Source of the DNA: Actibacterium atlanticum
Lineage (GTDB): Bacteria > Pseudomonadota > Alphaproteobacteria > Rhodobacterales > Rhodobacteraceae
Assembly (NCBI RefSeq): GCF_000671395.1
Contig: NZ_AQQY01000001.1
Location: 1-64,000 of the forward strand
DNA: 64,000 nt
Direction of reading: 5' to 3'
Shown here: piece after piece, positions 47,234 through 56,837 of the stretch
Layout: every line of letters starts with the position of its first letter
How positions within the stretch are numbered: position 1 is the first letter of the stretch
Notes under the pieces: generated by a model
Told to the model about the DNA's origin: nothing
Database searches by the model: none
What the model saw: only the letters and a program-made list of their open reading frames with translations
Program-made: the position numbers and the translations under genes

Positions 47234-47283
47234 CCTTCCAGTGCGGGAAGCCTGTAACCTGTTTCTGAAACGGGAGAGGCGCG

Positions 47284-47694
47284 ATGCAACGAAATACGAT
47301 TTTAGCGGTGCTGGCCATGGCCGTGCTGGGTGGGGGAGTCTGGGTGTTGACCCAGCCTTCTGGACCGCAAGCAACGGATGGCATGGTTCAGGTTATGGTG
47401 CCCACATTAAGCGCCGAGGCGCAGGGCGGCGCGCAGCTGTTTGAGGCCAATTGCAGCCAGTGCCATGGTCGCAACGGCGCCGGGCAGGACGGGAGCGGCC
47501 CACCGCTAATTCATAAAATCTATGAACCTTCGCACCACGGCGACATCTCTTTTTTGCGGGCGGTGCAATTTGGGGTGCGCGCGCATCACTGGACCTTTGG
47601 GGATATGGCACCGGTCGATGGTGTTAGCACACGACAAGCCGGCCAGATCATCACCTATATACGGGAAGTGCAGCGGGCCAACGGCATTGAATGA
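47284..47694 (+). CDS. Monohaem cytochrome c
   Basis: A 136-residue exported protein. An N-terminal hydrophobic segment (about 6-22) may be an anchor or signal. A class I cytochrome c domain carries the haem-binding CSQCH (near residue 57) and a likely methionine ligand in WTFGDMAPVDGVS. It would carry electrons in the periplasm. GGGAGAGGCGCG provides the ribosome site. Its partner oxidase or dehydrogenase is not near. Confidence 0.85.
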   Translation: MQRNTILAVLAMAVLGGGVWVLTQPSGPQATDGMVQVMVPTLSAEAQGGAQLFEANCSQCHGRNGAGQDGSGPPLIHKIYEPSHHGDISFLRAVQFGVRAHHWTFGDMAPVDGVSTRQAGQIITYIREVQRANGIE

Positions 47695-47710
47695 CGCGGC
47701 CCGCGCCGGA

Positions 47711-50700
47711 TCAATAGCTGATCAACGCCTTGGTTTCATGCTTTTTCAGGCACAAGCGCGAGGTCGGGCCATAGGCCCCCACATTGCAGCGCAACTCGGG
47801 GAAAATCCGGAACAGCTCTTCGCGGGCTGGGTCCAGAATGGCGTTCATACCGACATGGCCGGGGTGGAAGCTTTCTGACGGTGTGCCTTCGGCAAAGACC
47901 AGTTCGTGCTGATCAAACAGCAGGTGGATATAGGTTACCTCATCCGCGACTTCGCGGGTCACGGCGTGGTCGTCCAGCAGGTGGATGGCCGGGGCCAGAA
48001 CCTCGGATTCGCCAAACAGCAGCTCGGCGCGATAGCCCGACAGCAGCATGCGGTGTTGGGGCGAAACCAGAAGATCACGGGTGTTGCTGAACGTGCCTTT
48101 GCGGATTTTCACCGGCGCCAGATCACCGCTTGCAGACACGGTACGTTTGCCGATCCAGCGGATGGGCTGAAGGCCGTTGTCAGCGGTGATGACCATATCT
48201 CCGATCTCAAGATCCTCGATCGGGCGTTCGCCGCGCGGTGTCAGGATGCGGGTGCCGGCGGCAAAACAGATCACGACATTCTCAATTTCCGAGAAGTTCA
48301 CCACCGTGCCGTCGGTCAGGGTGAAGTTGCCGCTGAGCCCGCCCGAGGCATCATCCGTGTTGGTATAGGTAATGTCGGCCGGGTTCACCAAGCCGCCAAG
48401 GTTCAGCGTATCGCCCAGCGTTTCATCGCCTTCACCGCCGGTGATGGTGATCGTGTCCGATCCGCCCGCTTCGCCCAGATCGGTCAGAATGAATGTGTCG
48501 TCGCCATCGCCGCCCTCGGCCACGTCGCCCTCGGCCACGGTGATTTGGTCATCCCCCGCGCCGCCGATGATCGTATCATCGCCCAGGCCACCCGCCAGAA
48601 TGTCATCACCCGAAGGTTCGCTTGGGATGGTCTGGAAATGAATGTCCGAGACGTTGATCGCCTGCGTGCCGGTATATCCGCCTGATGGGGTTTCATTGTT
48701 GGCATAAGAGATTTCGATGCTGGCCACAGGCCCGGGTATCGAGACCAGAACCGAGCCTTGCGCGCTGTCAGGATCGTCCAGCGAGTTCCCCGCGGTGACC
48801 GTGTCGCCTGAAATGGTGTCATTGCCTGTGGTGGTGATGGTCACCGGCACGGGGTTGCCGTCGGCGTCATAGGCGGTGATCGTCACCTCGTCGAGGTGGT
48901 TCGTGGCAAAGGCATCAATATCCGAAATGCGGAATTCGACGTTTTCCACTTCGCCGGTCACAGAGCCGTTGGCCGCCGCGAAATCAATGGTGGTGGTCGA
49001 TGTATCGCCATCGCCTTCGCCGTACAGGTACAGGCTGGAGTTGGTGTCAAAATCCTCGCCGGTGTCAGCATAGATCGCGTCGCCGGTTTCGACCTCGAAC
49101 AGCGGGTTGTTGTTGCCATCGCTGCTGAACGAGACGGTAACATCCATGTCGCCGGTCGATTGCGTAAACCCACCCGACAGGTCGGTTGCATCGCCGCCTT
49201 GGCCGGACCAGTTCAGGGTTTCCGGGTCGCCGCCGGCGCTGGGGGGGGTGCCGTCGCCGTAAATCGTGTCATCCCCGGCGCCGCCGGTGATGGTATCGTT
49301 GCCGCCCTGACCATAGATCGTGTCGTCGCCTGACCCGCCGGTCACAACATCAGCGCCATCGCCCGCATCAATGTCAGTGCCTGCGCTGTCGCTGCTGGCG
49401 TCGATCTGATCGGCGCCATCGGTCAGGATCAGGTGTTCGATATCCGAGAAGGTCACCGAGTCGGTGCCCGCGTTGATCGTGCCCGCCTCATCGCCACTAT
49501 AGGTGCCGGTGATCGGGGTGCTGACTTGCGAGAAGTCCAGCGTGTCATAGTCGGTGCCCAGATCGCCGCCATCGACAACGTCATCGCCAAAGTTGTCGGT
49601 GAACTGGATCGTATCGGCGCCACCGCCGCCATAGATCGTGTCGTCGCCCGCACCGCCATCAATGGTGTCGGCATAGTCGTCCAGCGGGATGGTGTCGAAG
49701 TGAACATCCGTCACCCAAAGCGCCTGACCTCCGGTGTCACCATTGGCATAGATCACTTCGACCTGTGCGACAGGCCCGGGGATAGAGACCAGTACCGATC
49801 CCGCGGCCTGGTCGGGATCGTTCCCGCCACTGCCCGCTGTGATGGTGTTGCCGGATGTAGTTTCGTTGCCCGAAACCGTGAACGTTACCGGCACCGGGTT
49901 GCCATCCGCGTCATAGGCATTGACCGTGACGATATCTTCCCAGCCGCCGCTGTCGATATCGTTGATACGGAATTCAACGTTTTCGACCGTGTCGGCCATG
50001 CCGCTGTCCGCGTTGGCCGAGAAATCCAGTGTGGTGGTGGCCGTCGTGCCCGATGCGGTGCCGTCAGATGTCAGGTACAGGGCAGAATTATCGTTAAAGT
50101 CTTCGCCGCTGCCAACGTATTGGGTTGAGGTAGATACCTGGATTGCGTCCGAAATTGCGCCGGGGGTGAAGGAGACGTCGACGGTGACATCGCCGGTGTC
50201 TTGGCTGAACCCGCCGCTGATATTGCTGCCGTTACCGCCCTGATTGGTCCAGTTCAGGGTTTCGGTGCTGCCAGTTTCGGCGGTTTCGTTGTCGCCATAG
50301 ATTGTATCGTCGCCCGCGCCGCCGGAAATCGTGTCTTCGCCCGCGCCGCCGATAATCAGGTCATCAAGGCCACCGGTGCCATCTCCGCCGCCATCATCGG
50401 GTGCATCGCCTTGGGGGTCATCCGTGTAACTGGCGTCGATAACGTCATCGCCATCGGTGCCTTCGACCACACGATCAGGCGCCACGTAATCGGTATAGGT
50501 GAACGCAATGTCGCCCGAGGCGGCATTTGGGTTGGAATCGTAATCCAACACCTCGTATTCGCGCCCGGTGACCAAGGGCAGCTCGGACAGGGTGTAATCA
50601 CCTGCGGCCGCGCCGTCTTCTACGTCGAACTGGATAATCTGAAACTCTTCGCCGGTGACGGTGTCGCGCACGGTCCAGACCAGTTCAGCGTCAACATTCG

Positions 50701-50923
50701 ATCCGGTCGAGGTATTGCCATTGATGCTGACATCAGCAGTTGCGGTTTCGCCGCCCTGGCTGTCATCATCCAGCGTCAGTTCCTGAATGCCGGATTCATT
50801 GTCGGTGATCGTGGCAGAGCCCACCTGCGCATCCGACGCGGTCCACGTAAACGTGGAACTCGTGGTCGTCGGAATGACGCCCGAAGGGTTAAGATCATAA
50901 AAGCCGACGGTGTATGTCGCCAT
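47711..50923 (-). CDS. Large secreted RTX-like protein with C-terminal Hint domain
   Basis: A 1070-residue acidic protein without a classical signal peptide, as in type I-exported RTX proteins. RTX-type nonapeptides (GGAGDDTIYGDN, GGSGDDTIYGQGG, GGLGDDTIIGG) occur in several blocks and should bind calcium. Two long imperfect repeats of about 200 residues (each beginning ETLNW) flank the central RTX region. The last 190 residues form a Hint_2 domain (VICFAAGTRILTPRGE, SPQHRMLL, LLFDQHELVFAEG), possibly self-cleaving. The start at 50923 (MATYTVGFYDLNPSG) is chosen over upstream codons. No exporter genes are adjacent. Confidence 0.87.
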   Translation of the reverse strand: MATYTVGFYDLNPSGVIPTTTSSTFTWTASDAQVGSATITDNESGIQELTLDDDSQGGETATADVSINGNTSTGSNVDAELVWTVRDTVTGEEFQIIQFDVEDGAAAGDYTLSELPLVTGREYEVLDYDSNPNAASGDIAFTYTDYVAPDRVVEGTDGDDVIDASYTDDPQGDAPDDGGGDGTGGLDDLIIGGAGEDTISGGAGDDTIYGDNETAETGSTETLNWTNQGGNGSNISGGFSQDTGDVTVDVSFTPGAISDAIQVSTSTQYVGSGEDFNDNSALYLTSDGTASGTTATTTLDFSANADSGMADTVENVEFRINDIDSGGWEDIVTVNAYDADGNPVPVTFTVSGNETTSGNTITAGSGGNDPDQAAGSVLVSIPGPVAQVEVIYANGDTGGQALWVTDVHFDTIPLDDYADTIDGGAGDDTIYGGGGADTIQFTDNFGDDVVDGGDLGTDYDTLDFSQVSTPITGTYSGDEAGTINAGTDSVTFSDIEHLILTDGADQIDASSDSAGTDIDAGDGADVVTGGSGDDTIYGQGGNDTITGGAGDDTIYGDGTPPSAGGDPETLNWSGQGGDATDLSGGFTQSTGDMDVTVSFSSDGNNNPLFEVETGDAIYADTGEDFDTNSSLYLYGEGDGDTSTTTIDFAAANGSVTGEVENVEFRISDIDAFATNHLDEVTITAYDADGNPVPVTITTTGNDTISGDTVTAGNSLDDPDSAQGSVLVSIPGPVASIEISYANNETPSGGYTGTQAINVSDIHFQTIPSEPSGDDILAGGLGDDTIIGGAGDDQITVAEGDVAEGGDGDDTFILTDLGEAGGSDTITITGGEGDETLGDTLNLGGLVNPADITYTNTDDASGGLSGNFTLTDGTVVNFSEIENVVICFAAGTRILTPRGERPIEDLEIGDMVITADNGLQPIRWIGKRTVSASGDLAPVKIRKGTFSNTRDLLVSPQHRMLLSGYRAELLFGESEVLAPAIHLLDDHAVTREVADEVTYIHLLFDQHELVFAEGTPSESFHPGHVGMNAILDPAREELFRIFPELRCNVGAYGPTSRLCLKKHETKALISY
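48612..49222 (-). repeat. Internal long repeat B of the RTX/Hint gene
   Basis: It encodes about 200 residues from ETLNWSGQGG to HFQTIP, homologous to repeat A at 49680-50264. Shared stretches include YDADGNPVPVT, GSVLVSIPGPVA and VENVEFRI. Confidence 0.8.
49680..50264 (-). repeat. Internal long repeat A of the RTX/Hint gene
   Basis: It encodes about 195 residues from ETLNWTNQGG to HFDTIPLDDY, paired with repeat B. The two copies have diverged in loops but keep the same order of motifs. Confidence 0.8.
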
Positions 50924-51155
50924 GGGTTTACTGCCTACTCGATACCAAACGACCCCGAAAACCGGCGGTCGAAAATTCCTGCTTTGTGCCTTGGAAAGCG
51001 GATTTGCCTGCCCCAAGACTCTCCTCAACAAGAGTGACTAAGGGGTAAATCGGGCTGGGATTTGAGGGCTTGCGGGCTGCTCAGCGGCAGTTTCGTGACA
51101 AGATTGAGGCAAATGTACTTTAAAGTTTAGTCGCCTTTGCGGGCGCAACCTCTGG

Positions 51156-51665
51156 TCACAGGGTTTTTGACATCCGAAAGTTGGTCAGCGCGACGCCGTT
51201 GCGGATCACGTCCTGACGCGCCGTCACTTGCCATCCCTGACGCTGGAAAAACGGTTTTGCCAAGTGGCTGGCTTCGGTCGAAAGTTGGGCGAATCCTTGA
51301 TTGCGGGCGGCAATTTCGATGCGTTCATACAGGAAACCCGCCACACCTTTGCCCATTTGCCGCGGTGCAACATAGGCCAGATCCAGATAGGCATCCTCGC
51401 CCAGAGTCATAAATCCCTGCATCCGCCCGACCATGTTGGTGGCGACAAGGCAGGTGCCGGTCAGAAAGGTCCGCTGCCAGGTGTCTGGCGGGGTGGGCGA
51501 GGGCGCCCAGGCGTTACGTTCGCGCTGGGTGTATTGGCTGGCGGCCCCGGTTTGCACCGCATTATAAAGCAGTGCCCAGGCGGCATCGCTGTCACTGCTG
51601 CGGCCAAAGCGCACGCGCAAAGGGCCAGCACGGGTAACACGGAAAAAACAGGTGACGCGGCTCAT
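51156..51665 (-). CDS. GNAT-family N-acetyltransferase
   Basis: A 169-residue cytoplasmic acetyltransferase. The core GNAT pattern is visible: LDLAYVAPRQMGKGVAGFLYERI (acetyl-CoA-binding Q/RxxGxG/A), GFAQLSTEASHLAKPFFQRQGW near the end. The substrate is unknown. It lies 232 bp from the start of the large RTX gene; that interval holds no gene and presumably the RTX promoter. Confidence 0.82.
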   Translation of the reverse strand: MSRVTCFFRVTRAGPLRVRFGRSSDSDAAWALLYNAVQTGAASQYTQRERNAWAPSPTPPDTWQRTFLTGTCLVATNMVGRMQGFMTLGEDAYLDLAYVAPRQMGKGVAGFLYERIEIAARNQGFAQLSTEASHLAKPFFQRQGWQVTARQDVIRNGVALTNFRMSKTL

Positions 51666-51719
51666 GCGATCAGGCTAGCTGATTGCGGAGCGCACGCAAG
51701 TCCCGGTTGAGGAGAGATC

Positions 51720-52193
51720 ATGAGCGACGATTCGCCCGAGAGGGGCGTGATGCAATGGGTCGACCTTCCGCCGGTCTGGCTGGCGGGTTTCGCGGTTCTG
51801 GCTTGGGGGCAGGCGCGGGTGATTCCGGCGCCGGTTTTTGGCAGCTGGGCCGTGCCGGTGGGCTGGGCGCTGGTGGTGCTGGGTGTTGCGCTGGGCGCGG
51901 CAGCGGTCGTGCAAATGCTGCGGCACCGCACGACAGTGATCCCACGGCGCGCACCAAGGGATCTGGTCACGGGTGGCATCTTTGCGCTGTCGCGCAACCC
52001 GATCTATTTGGGGGATGCGCTGATCCTGACCGGTGTGACATTTGTCTTTAATGCGCTGCTCGGGGTGGCTTTGGTGCCAATCTTCATAGCAGTGATTCAA
52101 AAACGTTTCATTCTGCCCGAGGAAGCCCGCATCGCGCAGCAGTTCGGAACCCCTTATCACGAATACACGAATCGCGTTCGCAGGTGGGTGTGA
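51720..52193 (+). CDS. Isoprenylcysteine carboxyl methyltransferase-like membrane protein
   Basis: A 157-residue protein with about four membrane helices. Its C-terminal pattern LVTGGIFALSRNPIYLGDALI plus EEARIAQQFGTPYHEYTNRVRRW is diagnostic for the ICMT/PEMT methyltransferase-like family in bacteria. The substrate is not known; bacterial members may methylate lipids or thiols. It is divergent from the acetyltransferase. Confidence 0.82.
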   Translation: MSDDSPERGVMQWVDLPPVWLAGFAVLAWGQARVIPAPVFGSWAVPVGWALVVLGVALGAAAVVQMLRHRTTVIPRRAPRDLVTGGIFALSRNPIYLGDALILTGVTFVFNALLGVALVPIFIAVIQKRFILPEEARIAQQFGTPYHEYTNRVRRWV

Positions 52194-52337
52194 CGGCGTT
52201 GAAATTGATGTAAAGGTGGCGCATCGGAGCGTTTGCCAATATGTCGCGCTTGAGAAATATTATTGCGCAATGGTATTAGAGCGAAGTTTGTTCGTGCCTG
52301 CTATGCAGAGCCGACACGGAAAAGAGGGACTAAACAC

Positions 52338-53909
52338 GTGAAGATCGGGGCACCGAAAGAGATATTCGAAGGGGAAGCGCGCGTAGCGATGACCCCTGAC
52401 AGTGCGCGCCAGCTTCAGAAGCTGGGCTATGACTGCGCCATTGAAACCGGCGCAGGTGAGGCTGCAGGCTTTGCCGACGCTCTTTATGCCGAAGCCGGCG
52501 TTGAGGTCATCAAGACCGCTGCCGCGCTGTGGAAAGAGGTCGATATTGTCGCCAAAGTGCGTCAGCCGAACGACACCGAGCTCAAGCGCCTGACCAAAGG
52601 TAAGACGCTGATTTCGTTCTTTAACCCCGGTGGCAACGAAGCCGGGATGGAAGCAGCGAAAGCCAAGGGCGCCAACGTAATCGCCATGGAAATGGTGCCG
52701 CGTATTTCGCGCGCGCAGAAGATGGATGCGCTGTCGTCGATGGCCAACATCGCGGGCTATCGCGCCGTGATCGAGGCGGGGAACAACTTTGGCCGTTTCT
52801 TCACCGGTCAGGTGACCGCTGCGGGTAAGGTCCCCCCGGCGAAGGTTCTGGTTGTGGGCGCTGGCGTGGCCGGTCTGGCTGCAATCGGCACCTCGACCTC
52901 GCTGGGTGCGATCACTTTGGCGTTCGACGTGCGCCCCGAAGTGGCCGAGCAAGTCGAATCGATGGGTGCTGAATTTGTGTACCTCGATTTCGAAGAGGAA
53001 CAGCAAGACGGTGCTGCCACCGGCGGTTACGCCTCGGTGCAGTCGGAAGAGTTCCGCGAAGCCCAGCTGGCCAAGTTCCGTGAACTGGCGCCTGAAGTGG
53101 ACATCGTGATCACCACCGCGCTGATCCCGAACCGCGAAGCGCCCGAGCTGTGGACCAAGGACATGGTCGAGGCGATGAAGCCCGGCTCGGTCATCGTGGA
53201 CCTTGCAGCGGAAAAAGGCGGCAACTGTAAGCTGACCGTCGCAGACGAGAAGATCGTAACCGACAATGGCGTGACCATTGTGGGCTATACCGACTTCCCG
53301 TCGCGCATGGCTTCGCAGTCGTCCAGCCTGTACGCCACCAACATCCGCCACATGATGGCTGACCTGACCCCTGAAAAAGACGGTCAGATCAACCACGACA
53401 TGGAAGATGACGTGATCCGTGGCGCCACCGTGACGTTCGAAGGTGAAATCACCTTCCCGCCGCCGCCGCCCAAGGTGCAGGCCATCGCGGCCAAGCCCAA
53501 AGAGGTGGTGCCGGAGCTGACCCCCGAAGAGATCAAAGCCAAAGAAGCGGCTGAATTCAAAGCGCAGACCAAACAGCAGGTGACCCTGCTGGCTGTTGGT
53601 GCCGCATTGCTGCTGGGTGTGGGCCTGATCGCACCGGCCAGCTTTATGCAGCACTTCATCGTGTTTGTGCTGTCGGTCTTTGTTGGCTTCCAGGTGATCT
53701 GGAACGTGTCGCATTCGCTGCACACACCGCTGATGGCTGTGACCAACGCGATCTCGTCGATCATTATTCTGGGCGCCTTGCTGCAGATCGGAACCGGCTC
53801 GTGGCTGGTGATCCTGCTTGCCGGGGTCTCGGTTTTCTTCGCCGGGATCAACATCTTTGGCGGCTTCCTCGTAACACGGCGCATGCTTGCCATGTTCCAG
53901 AAATCCTAA
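52338..53909 (+). CDS. pntA: Proton-translocating NAD(P) transhydrogenase subunit alpha PntA
   Basis: A 523-residue subunit of the membrane transhydrogenase that makes NADPH from NADH using the proton gradient. The NAD-binding domain I ([19 protein letters not shown] at the start, [21 protein letters not shown] dinucleotide fold near 170) is followed by a charged linker and a C-terminal domain II with three or four membrane helices. This is the single-chain alpha type rather than the split alpha1/alpha2 type. GTG 52338 is the family-consistent start. It forms an operon with pntB 13 bp downstream. Confidence 0.95.
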   Translation: MKIGAPKEIFEGEARVAMTPDSARQLQKLGYDCAIETGAGEAAGFADALYAEAGVEVIKTAAALWKEVDIVAKVRQPNDTELKRLTKGKTLISFFNPGGNEAGMEAAKAKGANVIAMEMVPRISRAQKMDALSSMANIAGYRAVIEAGNNFGRFFTGQVTAAGKVPPAKVLVVGAGVAGLAAIGTSTSLGAITLAFDVRPEVAEQVESMGAEFVYLDFEEEQQDGAATGGYASVQSEEFREAQLAKFRELAPEVDIVITTALIPNREAPELWTKDMVEAMKPGSVIVDLAAEKGGNCKLTVADEKIVTDNGVTIVGYTDFPSRMASQSSSLYATNIRHMMADLTPEKDGQINHDMEDDVIRGATVTFEGEITFPPPPPKVQAIAAKPKEVVPELTPEEIKAKEAAEFKAQTKQQVTLLAVGAALLLGVGLIAPASFMQHFIVFVLSVFVGFQVIWNVSHSLHTPLMAVTNAISSIIILGALLQIGTGSWLVILLAGVSVFFAGINIFGGFLVTRRMLAMFQKS

Positions 53910-53922
53910 GGAGGCCGGGCAC

Positions 53923-55368
53923 ATGGAATTCGGTTTCACTACTGCCGCTTACGTTGTTGCGGCTGTTCTGTTCATCCTGTCTCTGGGCGGTCTGTCTGGT
54001 CAGGAAAGCGCCAAACGTGCTGTTTGGTACGGTATCGTGGGCATGGGCCTTGCGGTGTTCGCCACGCTGATCGGCCCGGGTGCCGGTCTGTGGTACCTGT
54101 CGATCATCCTGATCGCAGGTGGCGGCGTTATCGGCTACTTCCTGGCCTCCAAGGTCGAAATGACCCAGATGCCGGAACTGGTTGCCGGGATGCACGCGCT
54201 GGTTGGTCTGGCTGCTGTGTTCGTTGGCGTCAACGCCGAGCTGGTGATGAACAACATCGCCGAGCTGACCGCTGCGGGCAACACCGAAGGGTTGGACGCG
54301 CTGAAAGGCTTTGCCAAGAAAGTCGCCCATAAAACTCCGGTTGAGATCGGCATCCTGAAGGTCGAGGTTTTCCTTGGCGTCTTCATCGGTGCTGTGACCT
54401 TTACCGGTTCGGTCGTGGCTTATGGCAAGCTGGCGGGCAAGCTGACCTCGTCGGCCACCAAACTGCCGGGCGGTCACTTCCTGAACGCTGGTGCGGCTGC
54501 ACTGTCGCTGATCCTGCTGTTTGTCTACATGGGCACCGATGGCGGCTGGACGCTGATCCTGGTGACGCTGCTGGCGTTCTTCATCGGCTATCACCTGATC
54601 ATGGGTATCGGTGGTGCCGACATGCCGGTGGTTGTGTCGATGCTGAACTCGTACTCGGGTTGGGCCGCGGCCGCGATTGGTTTCTCGCTGGGCAACGACC
54701 TGCTGATCGTTGTGGGCGCCCTGGTGGGTTCGTCCGGTGCGATCCTGTCTTACATCATGTGTAAGGCGATGAACCGCTCGTTCATCTCGGTGATCCTGGG
54801 TGGCTTTGGCGGCGCAACGGGCCCGGCCATGGAAGTTGAGGGCGAGCAAGTCGCCATCGACGCCGATGGCGTGGCGCAGGCGCTGGAAGACGCCGACAGC
54901 ATCATCATCATCCCCGGTTACGGTATGGCTGTGGCACAAGCCCAGCAGAACGTCGCAGAGCTGACCCGCCGTCTGCGCGCCAAGGGCAAAGAGGTTCGCT
55001 TTGCGATCCACCCCGTGGCGGGCCGTCTGCCGGGCCACATGAACGTGCTGCTGGCCGAGGCCAAAGTGCCTTACGACATCGTGCTGGAAATGGACGAGAT
55101 CAACGACGACTTCCCCGAAACCGATGTATCCATCGTGATCGGCTCGAACGACATCGTGAACCCGGCCGCGCAGGAAGATCCGAACTCGCCCATCGCGGGG
55201 ATGCCGGTTCTGGAATGCTGGAAATCCAAGCAGGTATTCGTATCCAAGCGTGGTCAGGGGACTGGCTACTCGGGCATCGAAAACCCGCTGTTCTACAAAG
55301 AGAACACCCGCATGTTCTATGGCGACGCCAAGAAGTCGCTGGACGACCTGCTGCAGCGGATCAGCTAA
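53923..55368 (+). CDS. pntB: Proton-translocating NAD(P) transhydrogenase subunit beta PntB
   Basis: A 481-residue subunit. The N-terminal part has about nine membrane helices forming the proton channel with PntA. The C-terminal NADP-binding domain III has [53 protein letters not shown] and [32 protein letters not shown] precedes ATG 53923, a strong ribosome site overlapping the pntA stop. A terminator follows. Confidence 0.96.
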   Translation: MEFGFTTAAYVVAAVLFILSLGGLSGQESAKRAVWYGIVGMGLAVFATLIGPGAGLWYLSIILIAGGGVIGYFLASKVEMTQMPELVAGMHALVGLAAVFVGVNAELVMNNIAELTAAGNTEGLDALKGFAKKVAHKTPVEIGILKVEVFLGVFIGAVTFTGSVVAYGKLAGKLTSSATKLPGGHFLNAGAAALSLILLFVYMGTDGGWTLILVTLLAFFIGYHLIMGIGGADMPVVVSMLNSYSGWAAAAIGFSLGNDLLIVVGALVGSSGAILSYIMCKAMNRSFISVILGGFGGATGPAMEVEGEQVAIDADGVAQALEDADSIIIIPGYGMAVAQAQQNVAELTRRLRAKGKEVRFAIHPVAGRLPGHMNVLLAEAKVPYDIVLEMDEINDDFPETDVSIVIGSNDIVNPAAQEDPNSPIAGMPVLECWKSKQVFVSKRGQGTGYSGIENPLFYKENTRMFYGDAKKSLDDLLQRIS

Positions 55369-55393
55369 GCCTTACAGGCACTTAAACTTAATG

Positions 55394-55423
55394 CGCCCCG
55401 CCAAACTTGGCGGGGCGTTTTCG
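55394..55423 (+). terminator. Terminator after pntB
   Basis: CGCCCCGCCAA and TTGGCGGGGCG form a perfect 11-bp stem with a 2-nt AC apex, followed by TTTTCGTT. Confidence 0.92.
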
Positions 55424-55553
55424 TTATAGGAATAGTTCGGCATGGAAATGTGCACCACGGTATTCTGCTAAGCGGCGGAAATTACTATGTTTTTTGTTTT
55501 GACTTTCTCGCAGCTTGGTCTAGGAAGGCCAAAAGCGAACACAAAGACCTAAC

Positions 55554-56837
55554 ATGACCCAGATCGAAGATCATCCGCTCCGCTATCAGTTGTCTAACGA
55601 ATTGCACGCGCGGCCATTCCCGTCGCTCAAGGCGCCGTGCCATGCGGTCTATCTGGCGATCAAGAAGACTCAGGATGCCGCCAACCGGGATCGGGCCGAG
55701 GATCGGGCGCATCTGATTGATCTGCTGGACCGGTTCGGCGCGCAGCACCCGCAGCCCGATGCGACGCATTTCTTTGGCGAGATCGGGCGGTATTCGCTGA
55801 AGTGGGAAAACCATACCGAGTTCGTGACTTATACCATCTTCTCGGACGGGGTGACCGAGCGTCCATTTGACCCGGCTGCCTTTGATGTTTTCCCCGAAGA
55901 CTGGCTGGCCAAAATGCCGGGCGCGCGGATCGCGTCGGCCTTGATCCGGGTTGAGAAAATTCCGGGACAAGACGTGGATCTGTTTGAACGCCTGCACAAG
56001 TGGTTCGTGCCGGACAGTCTGGCCTGTTCGTGGGTCTTGGACCGCAGCGCGATGATGGCGTCGGACTTCCGTATCGACAATTCGGGGCATGCGCGGTTTG
56101 CCTTGTTCGTGCAGCCTGACGCGGGCCGGCGCCGCGTGGGGCGGATCGTGCAGCGCCTGACCGAGATCGAGATCTACAAGGCCATGTCGATGCTTGGACT
56201 GCCGCGGGCGCGGGGGCTGTCGCGCAAGATGGGTGAAATTGACCCGAAGCTGTCTGGGTTGGTTGAGCATATCGCGACGGGCAATCATGCGCCCGAAGAG
56301 ACGCTTGACGAGCTGCTGGCGATCTCGGCCCGGCTGGAAAACCTGCAGGCGCAATCGGCGTTCCGCTTTGGGGCGACAGGCGCTTACGAGGCGTTGGTGC
56401 ATCAGCGCATCGAAGTGCTGCGCGAGGAACGCTATGGCGGGCGCCAGACCTTTCGTGAATTCATGATGCGCCGGTTTGATCCTGCCATGCGCACCGTAAT
56501 GTCGACGCGCGAGCAGTTGCGCGCCATGACCGAACGGGCGGCGCGGGCCGGGGATTTGCTGCGCACGCAGGTGGATGTATCTCGTTCGGCTCAGAACCAG
56601 AAGCTGCTGGAAAGCATGGACAAACGCGCCGATCTGCAACTGCGGTTGCAGGAAACGGTCGAAGGCTTGTCGGTGGTCGCGATCAGCTATTACGCGGTTA
56701 GCCTGGCGGCTTATGCGGCCTATCCTGTGGCCTCGCCGCTTGGATTGTCCAAGGGGCTGCTGACAGCGCTTCTTACACCGGTTGTGGTGTTGGTGGTGTG
56801 GATGATGATCCGGCGGATCCGCCAGAAGATGCACTAA
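55554..56837 (+). CDS. DUF3422 family membrane-anchored protein
   Basis: A 427-residue protein starting MTQIEDHPLRYQLSNELHARPF, the typical DUF3422 beginning (LxxELHARPF). A large cytoplasmic domain with a coiled-coil region (about 290-375) is followed by two membrane helices near the C-terminus (ISYYAVSLAAYAAYPVA and LLTALLTPVVVLVVWMMI). Function is unknown. Its last 65 bp overlap the 3' end of the convergent YeeE gene. Confidence 0.85.
   Translation: MTQIEDHPLRYQLSNELHARPFPSLKAPCHAVYLAIKKTQDAANRDRAEDRAHLIDLLDRFGAQHPQPDATHFFGEIGRYSLKWENHTEFVTYTIFSDGVTERPFDPAAFDVFPEDWLAKMPGARIASALIRVEKIPGQDVDLFERLHKWFVPDSLACSWVLDRSAMMASDFRIDNSGHARFALFVQPDAGRRRVGRIVQRLTEIEIYKAMSMLGLPRARGLSRKMGEIDPKLSGLVEHIATGNHAPEETLDELLAISARLENLQAQSAFRFGATGAYEALVHQRIEVLREERYGGRQTFREFMMRRFDPAMRTVMSTREQLRAMTERAARAGDLLRTQVDVSRSAQNQKLLESMDKRADLQLRLQETVEGLSVVAISYYAVSLAAYAAYPVASPLGLSKGLLTALLTPVVVLVVWMMIRRIRQKMH

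Noticed and set aside
47711-48280. A splicing intein in the Hint protein
   Set aside because: The domain lies at the very C-terminus with no C-extein and no terminal HN plus nucleophile, so it fits Hint_2 rather than an intein.
52260-53939. A 559-codon minus-strand ORF opposite pntA
   Set aside because: It is a mirror of the pntA codon pattern; pntA has complete motifs and a proper operon context.
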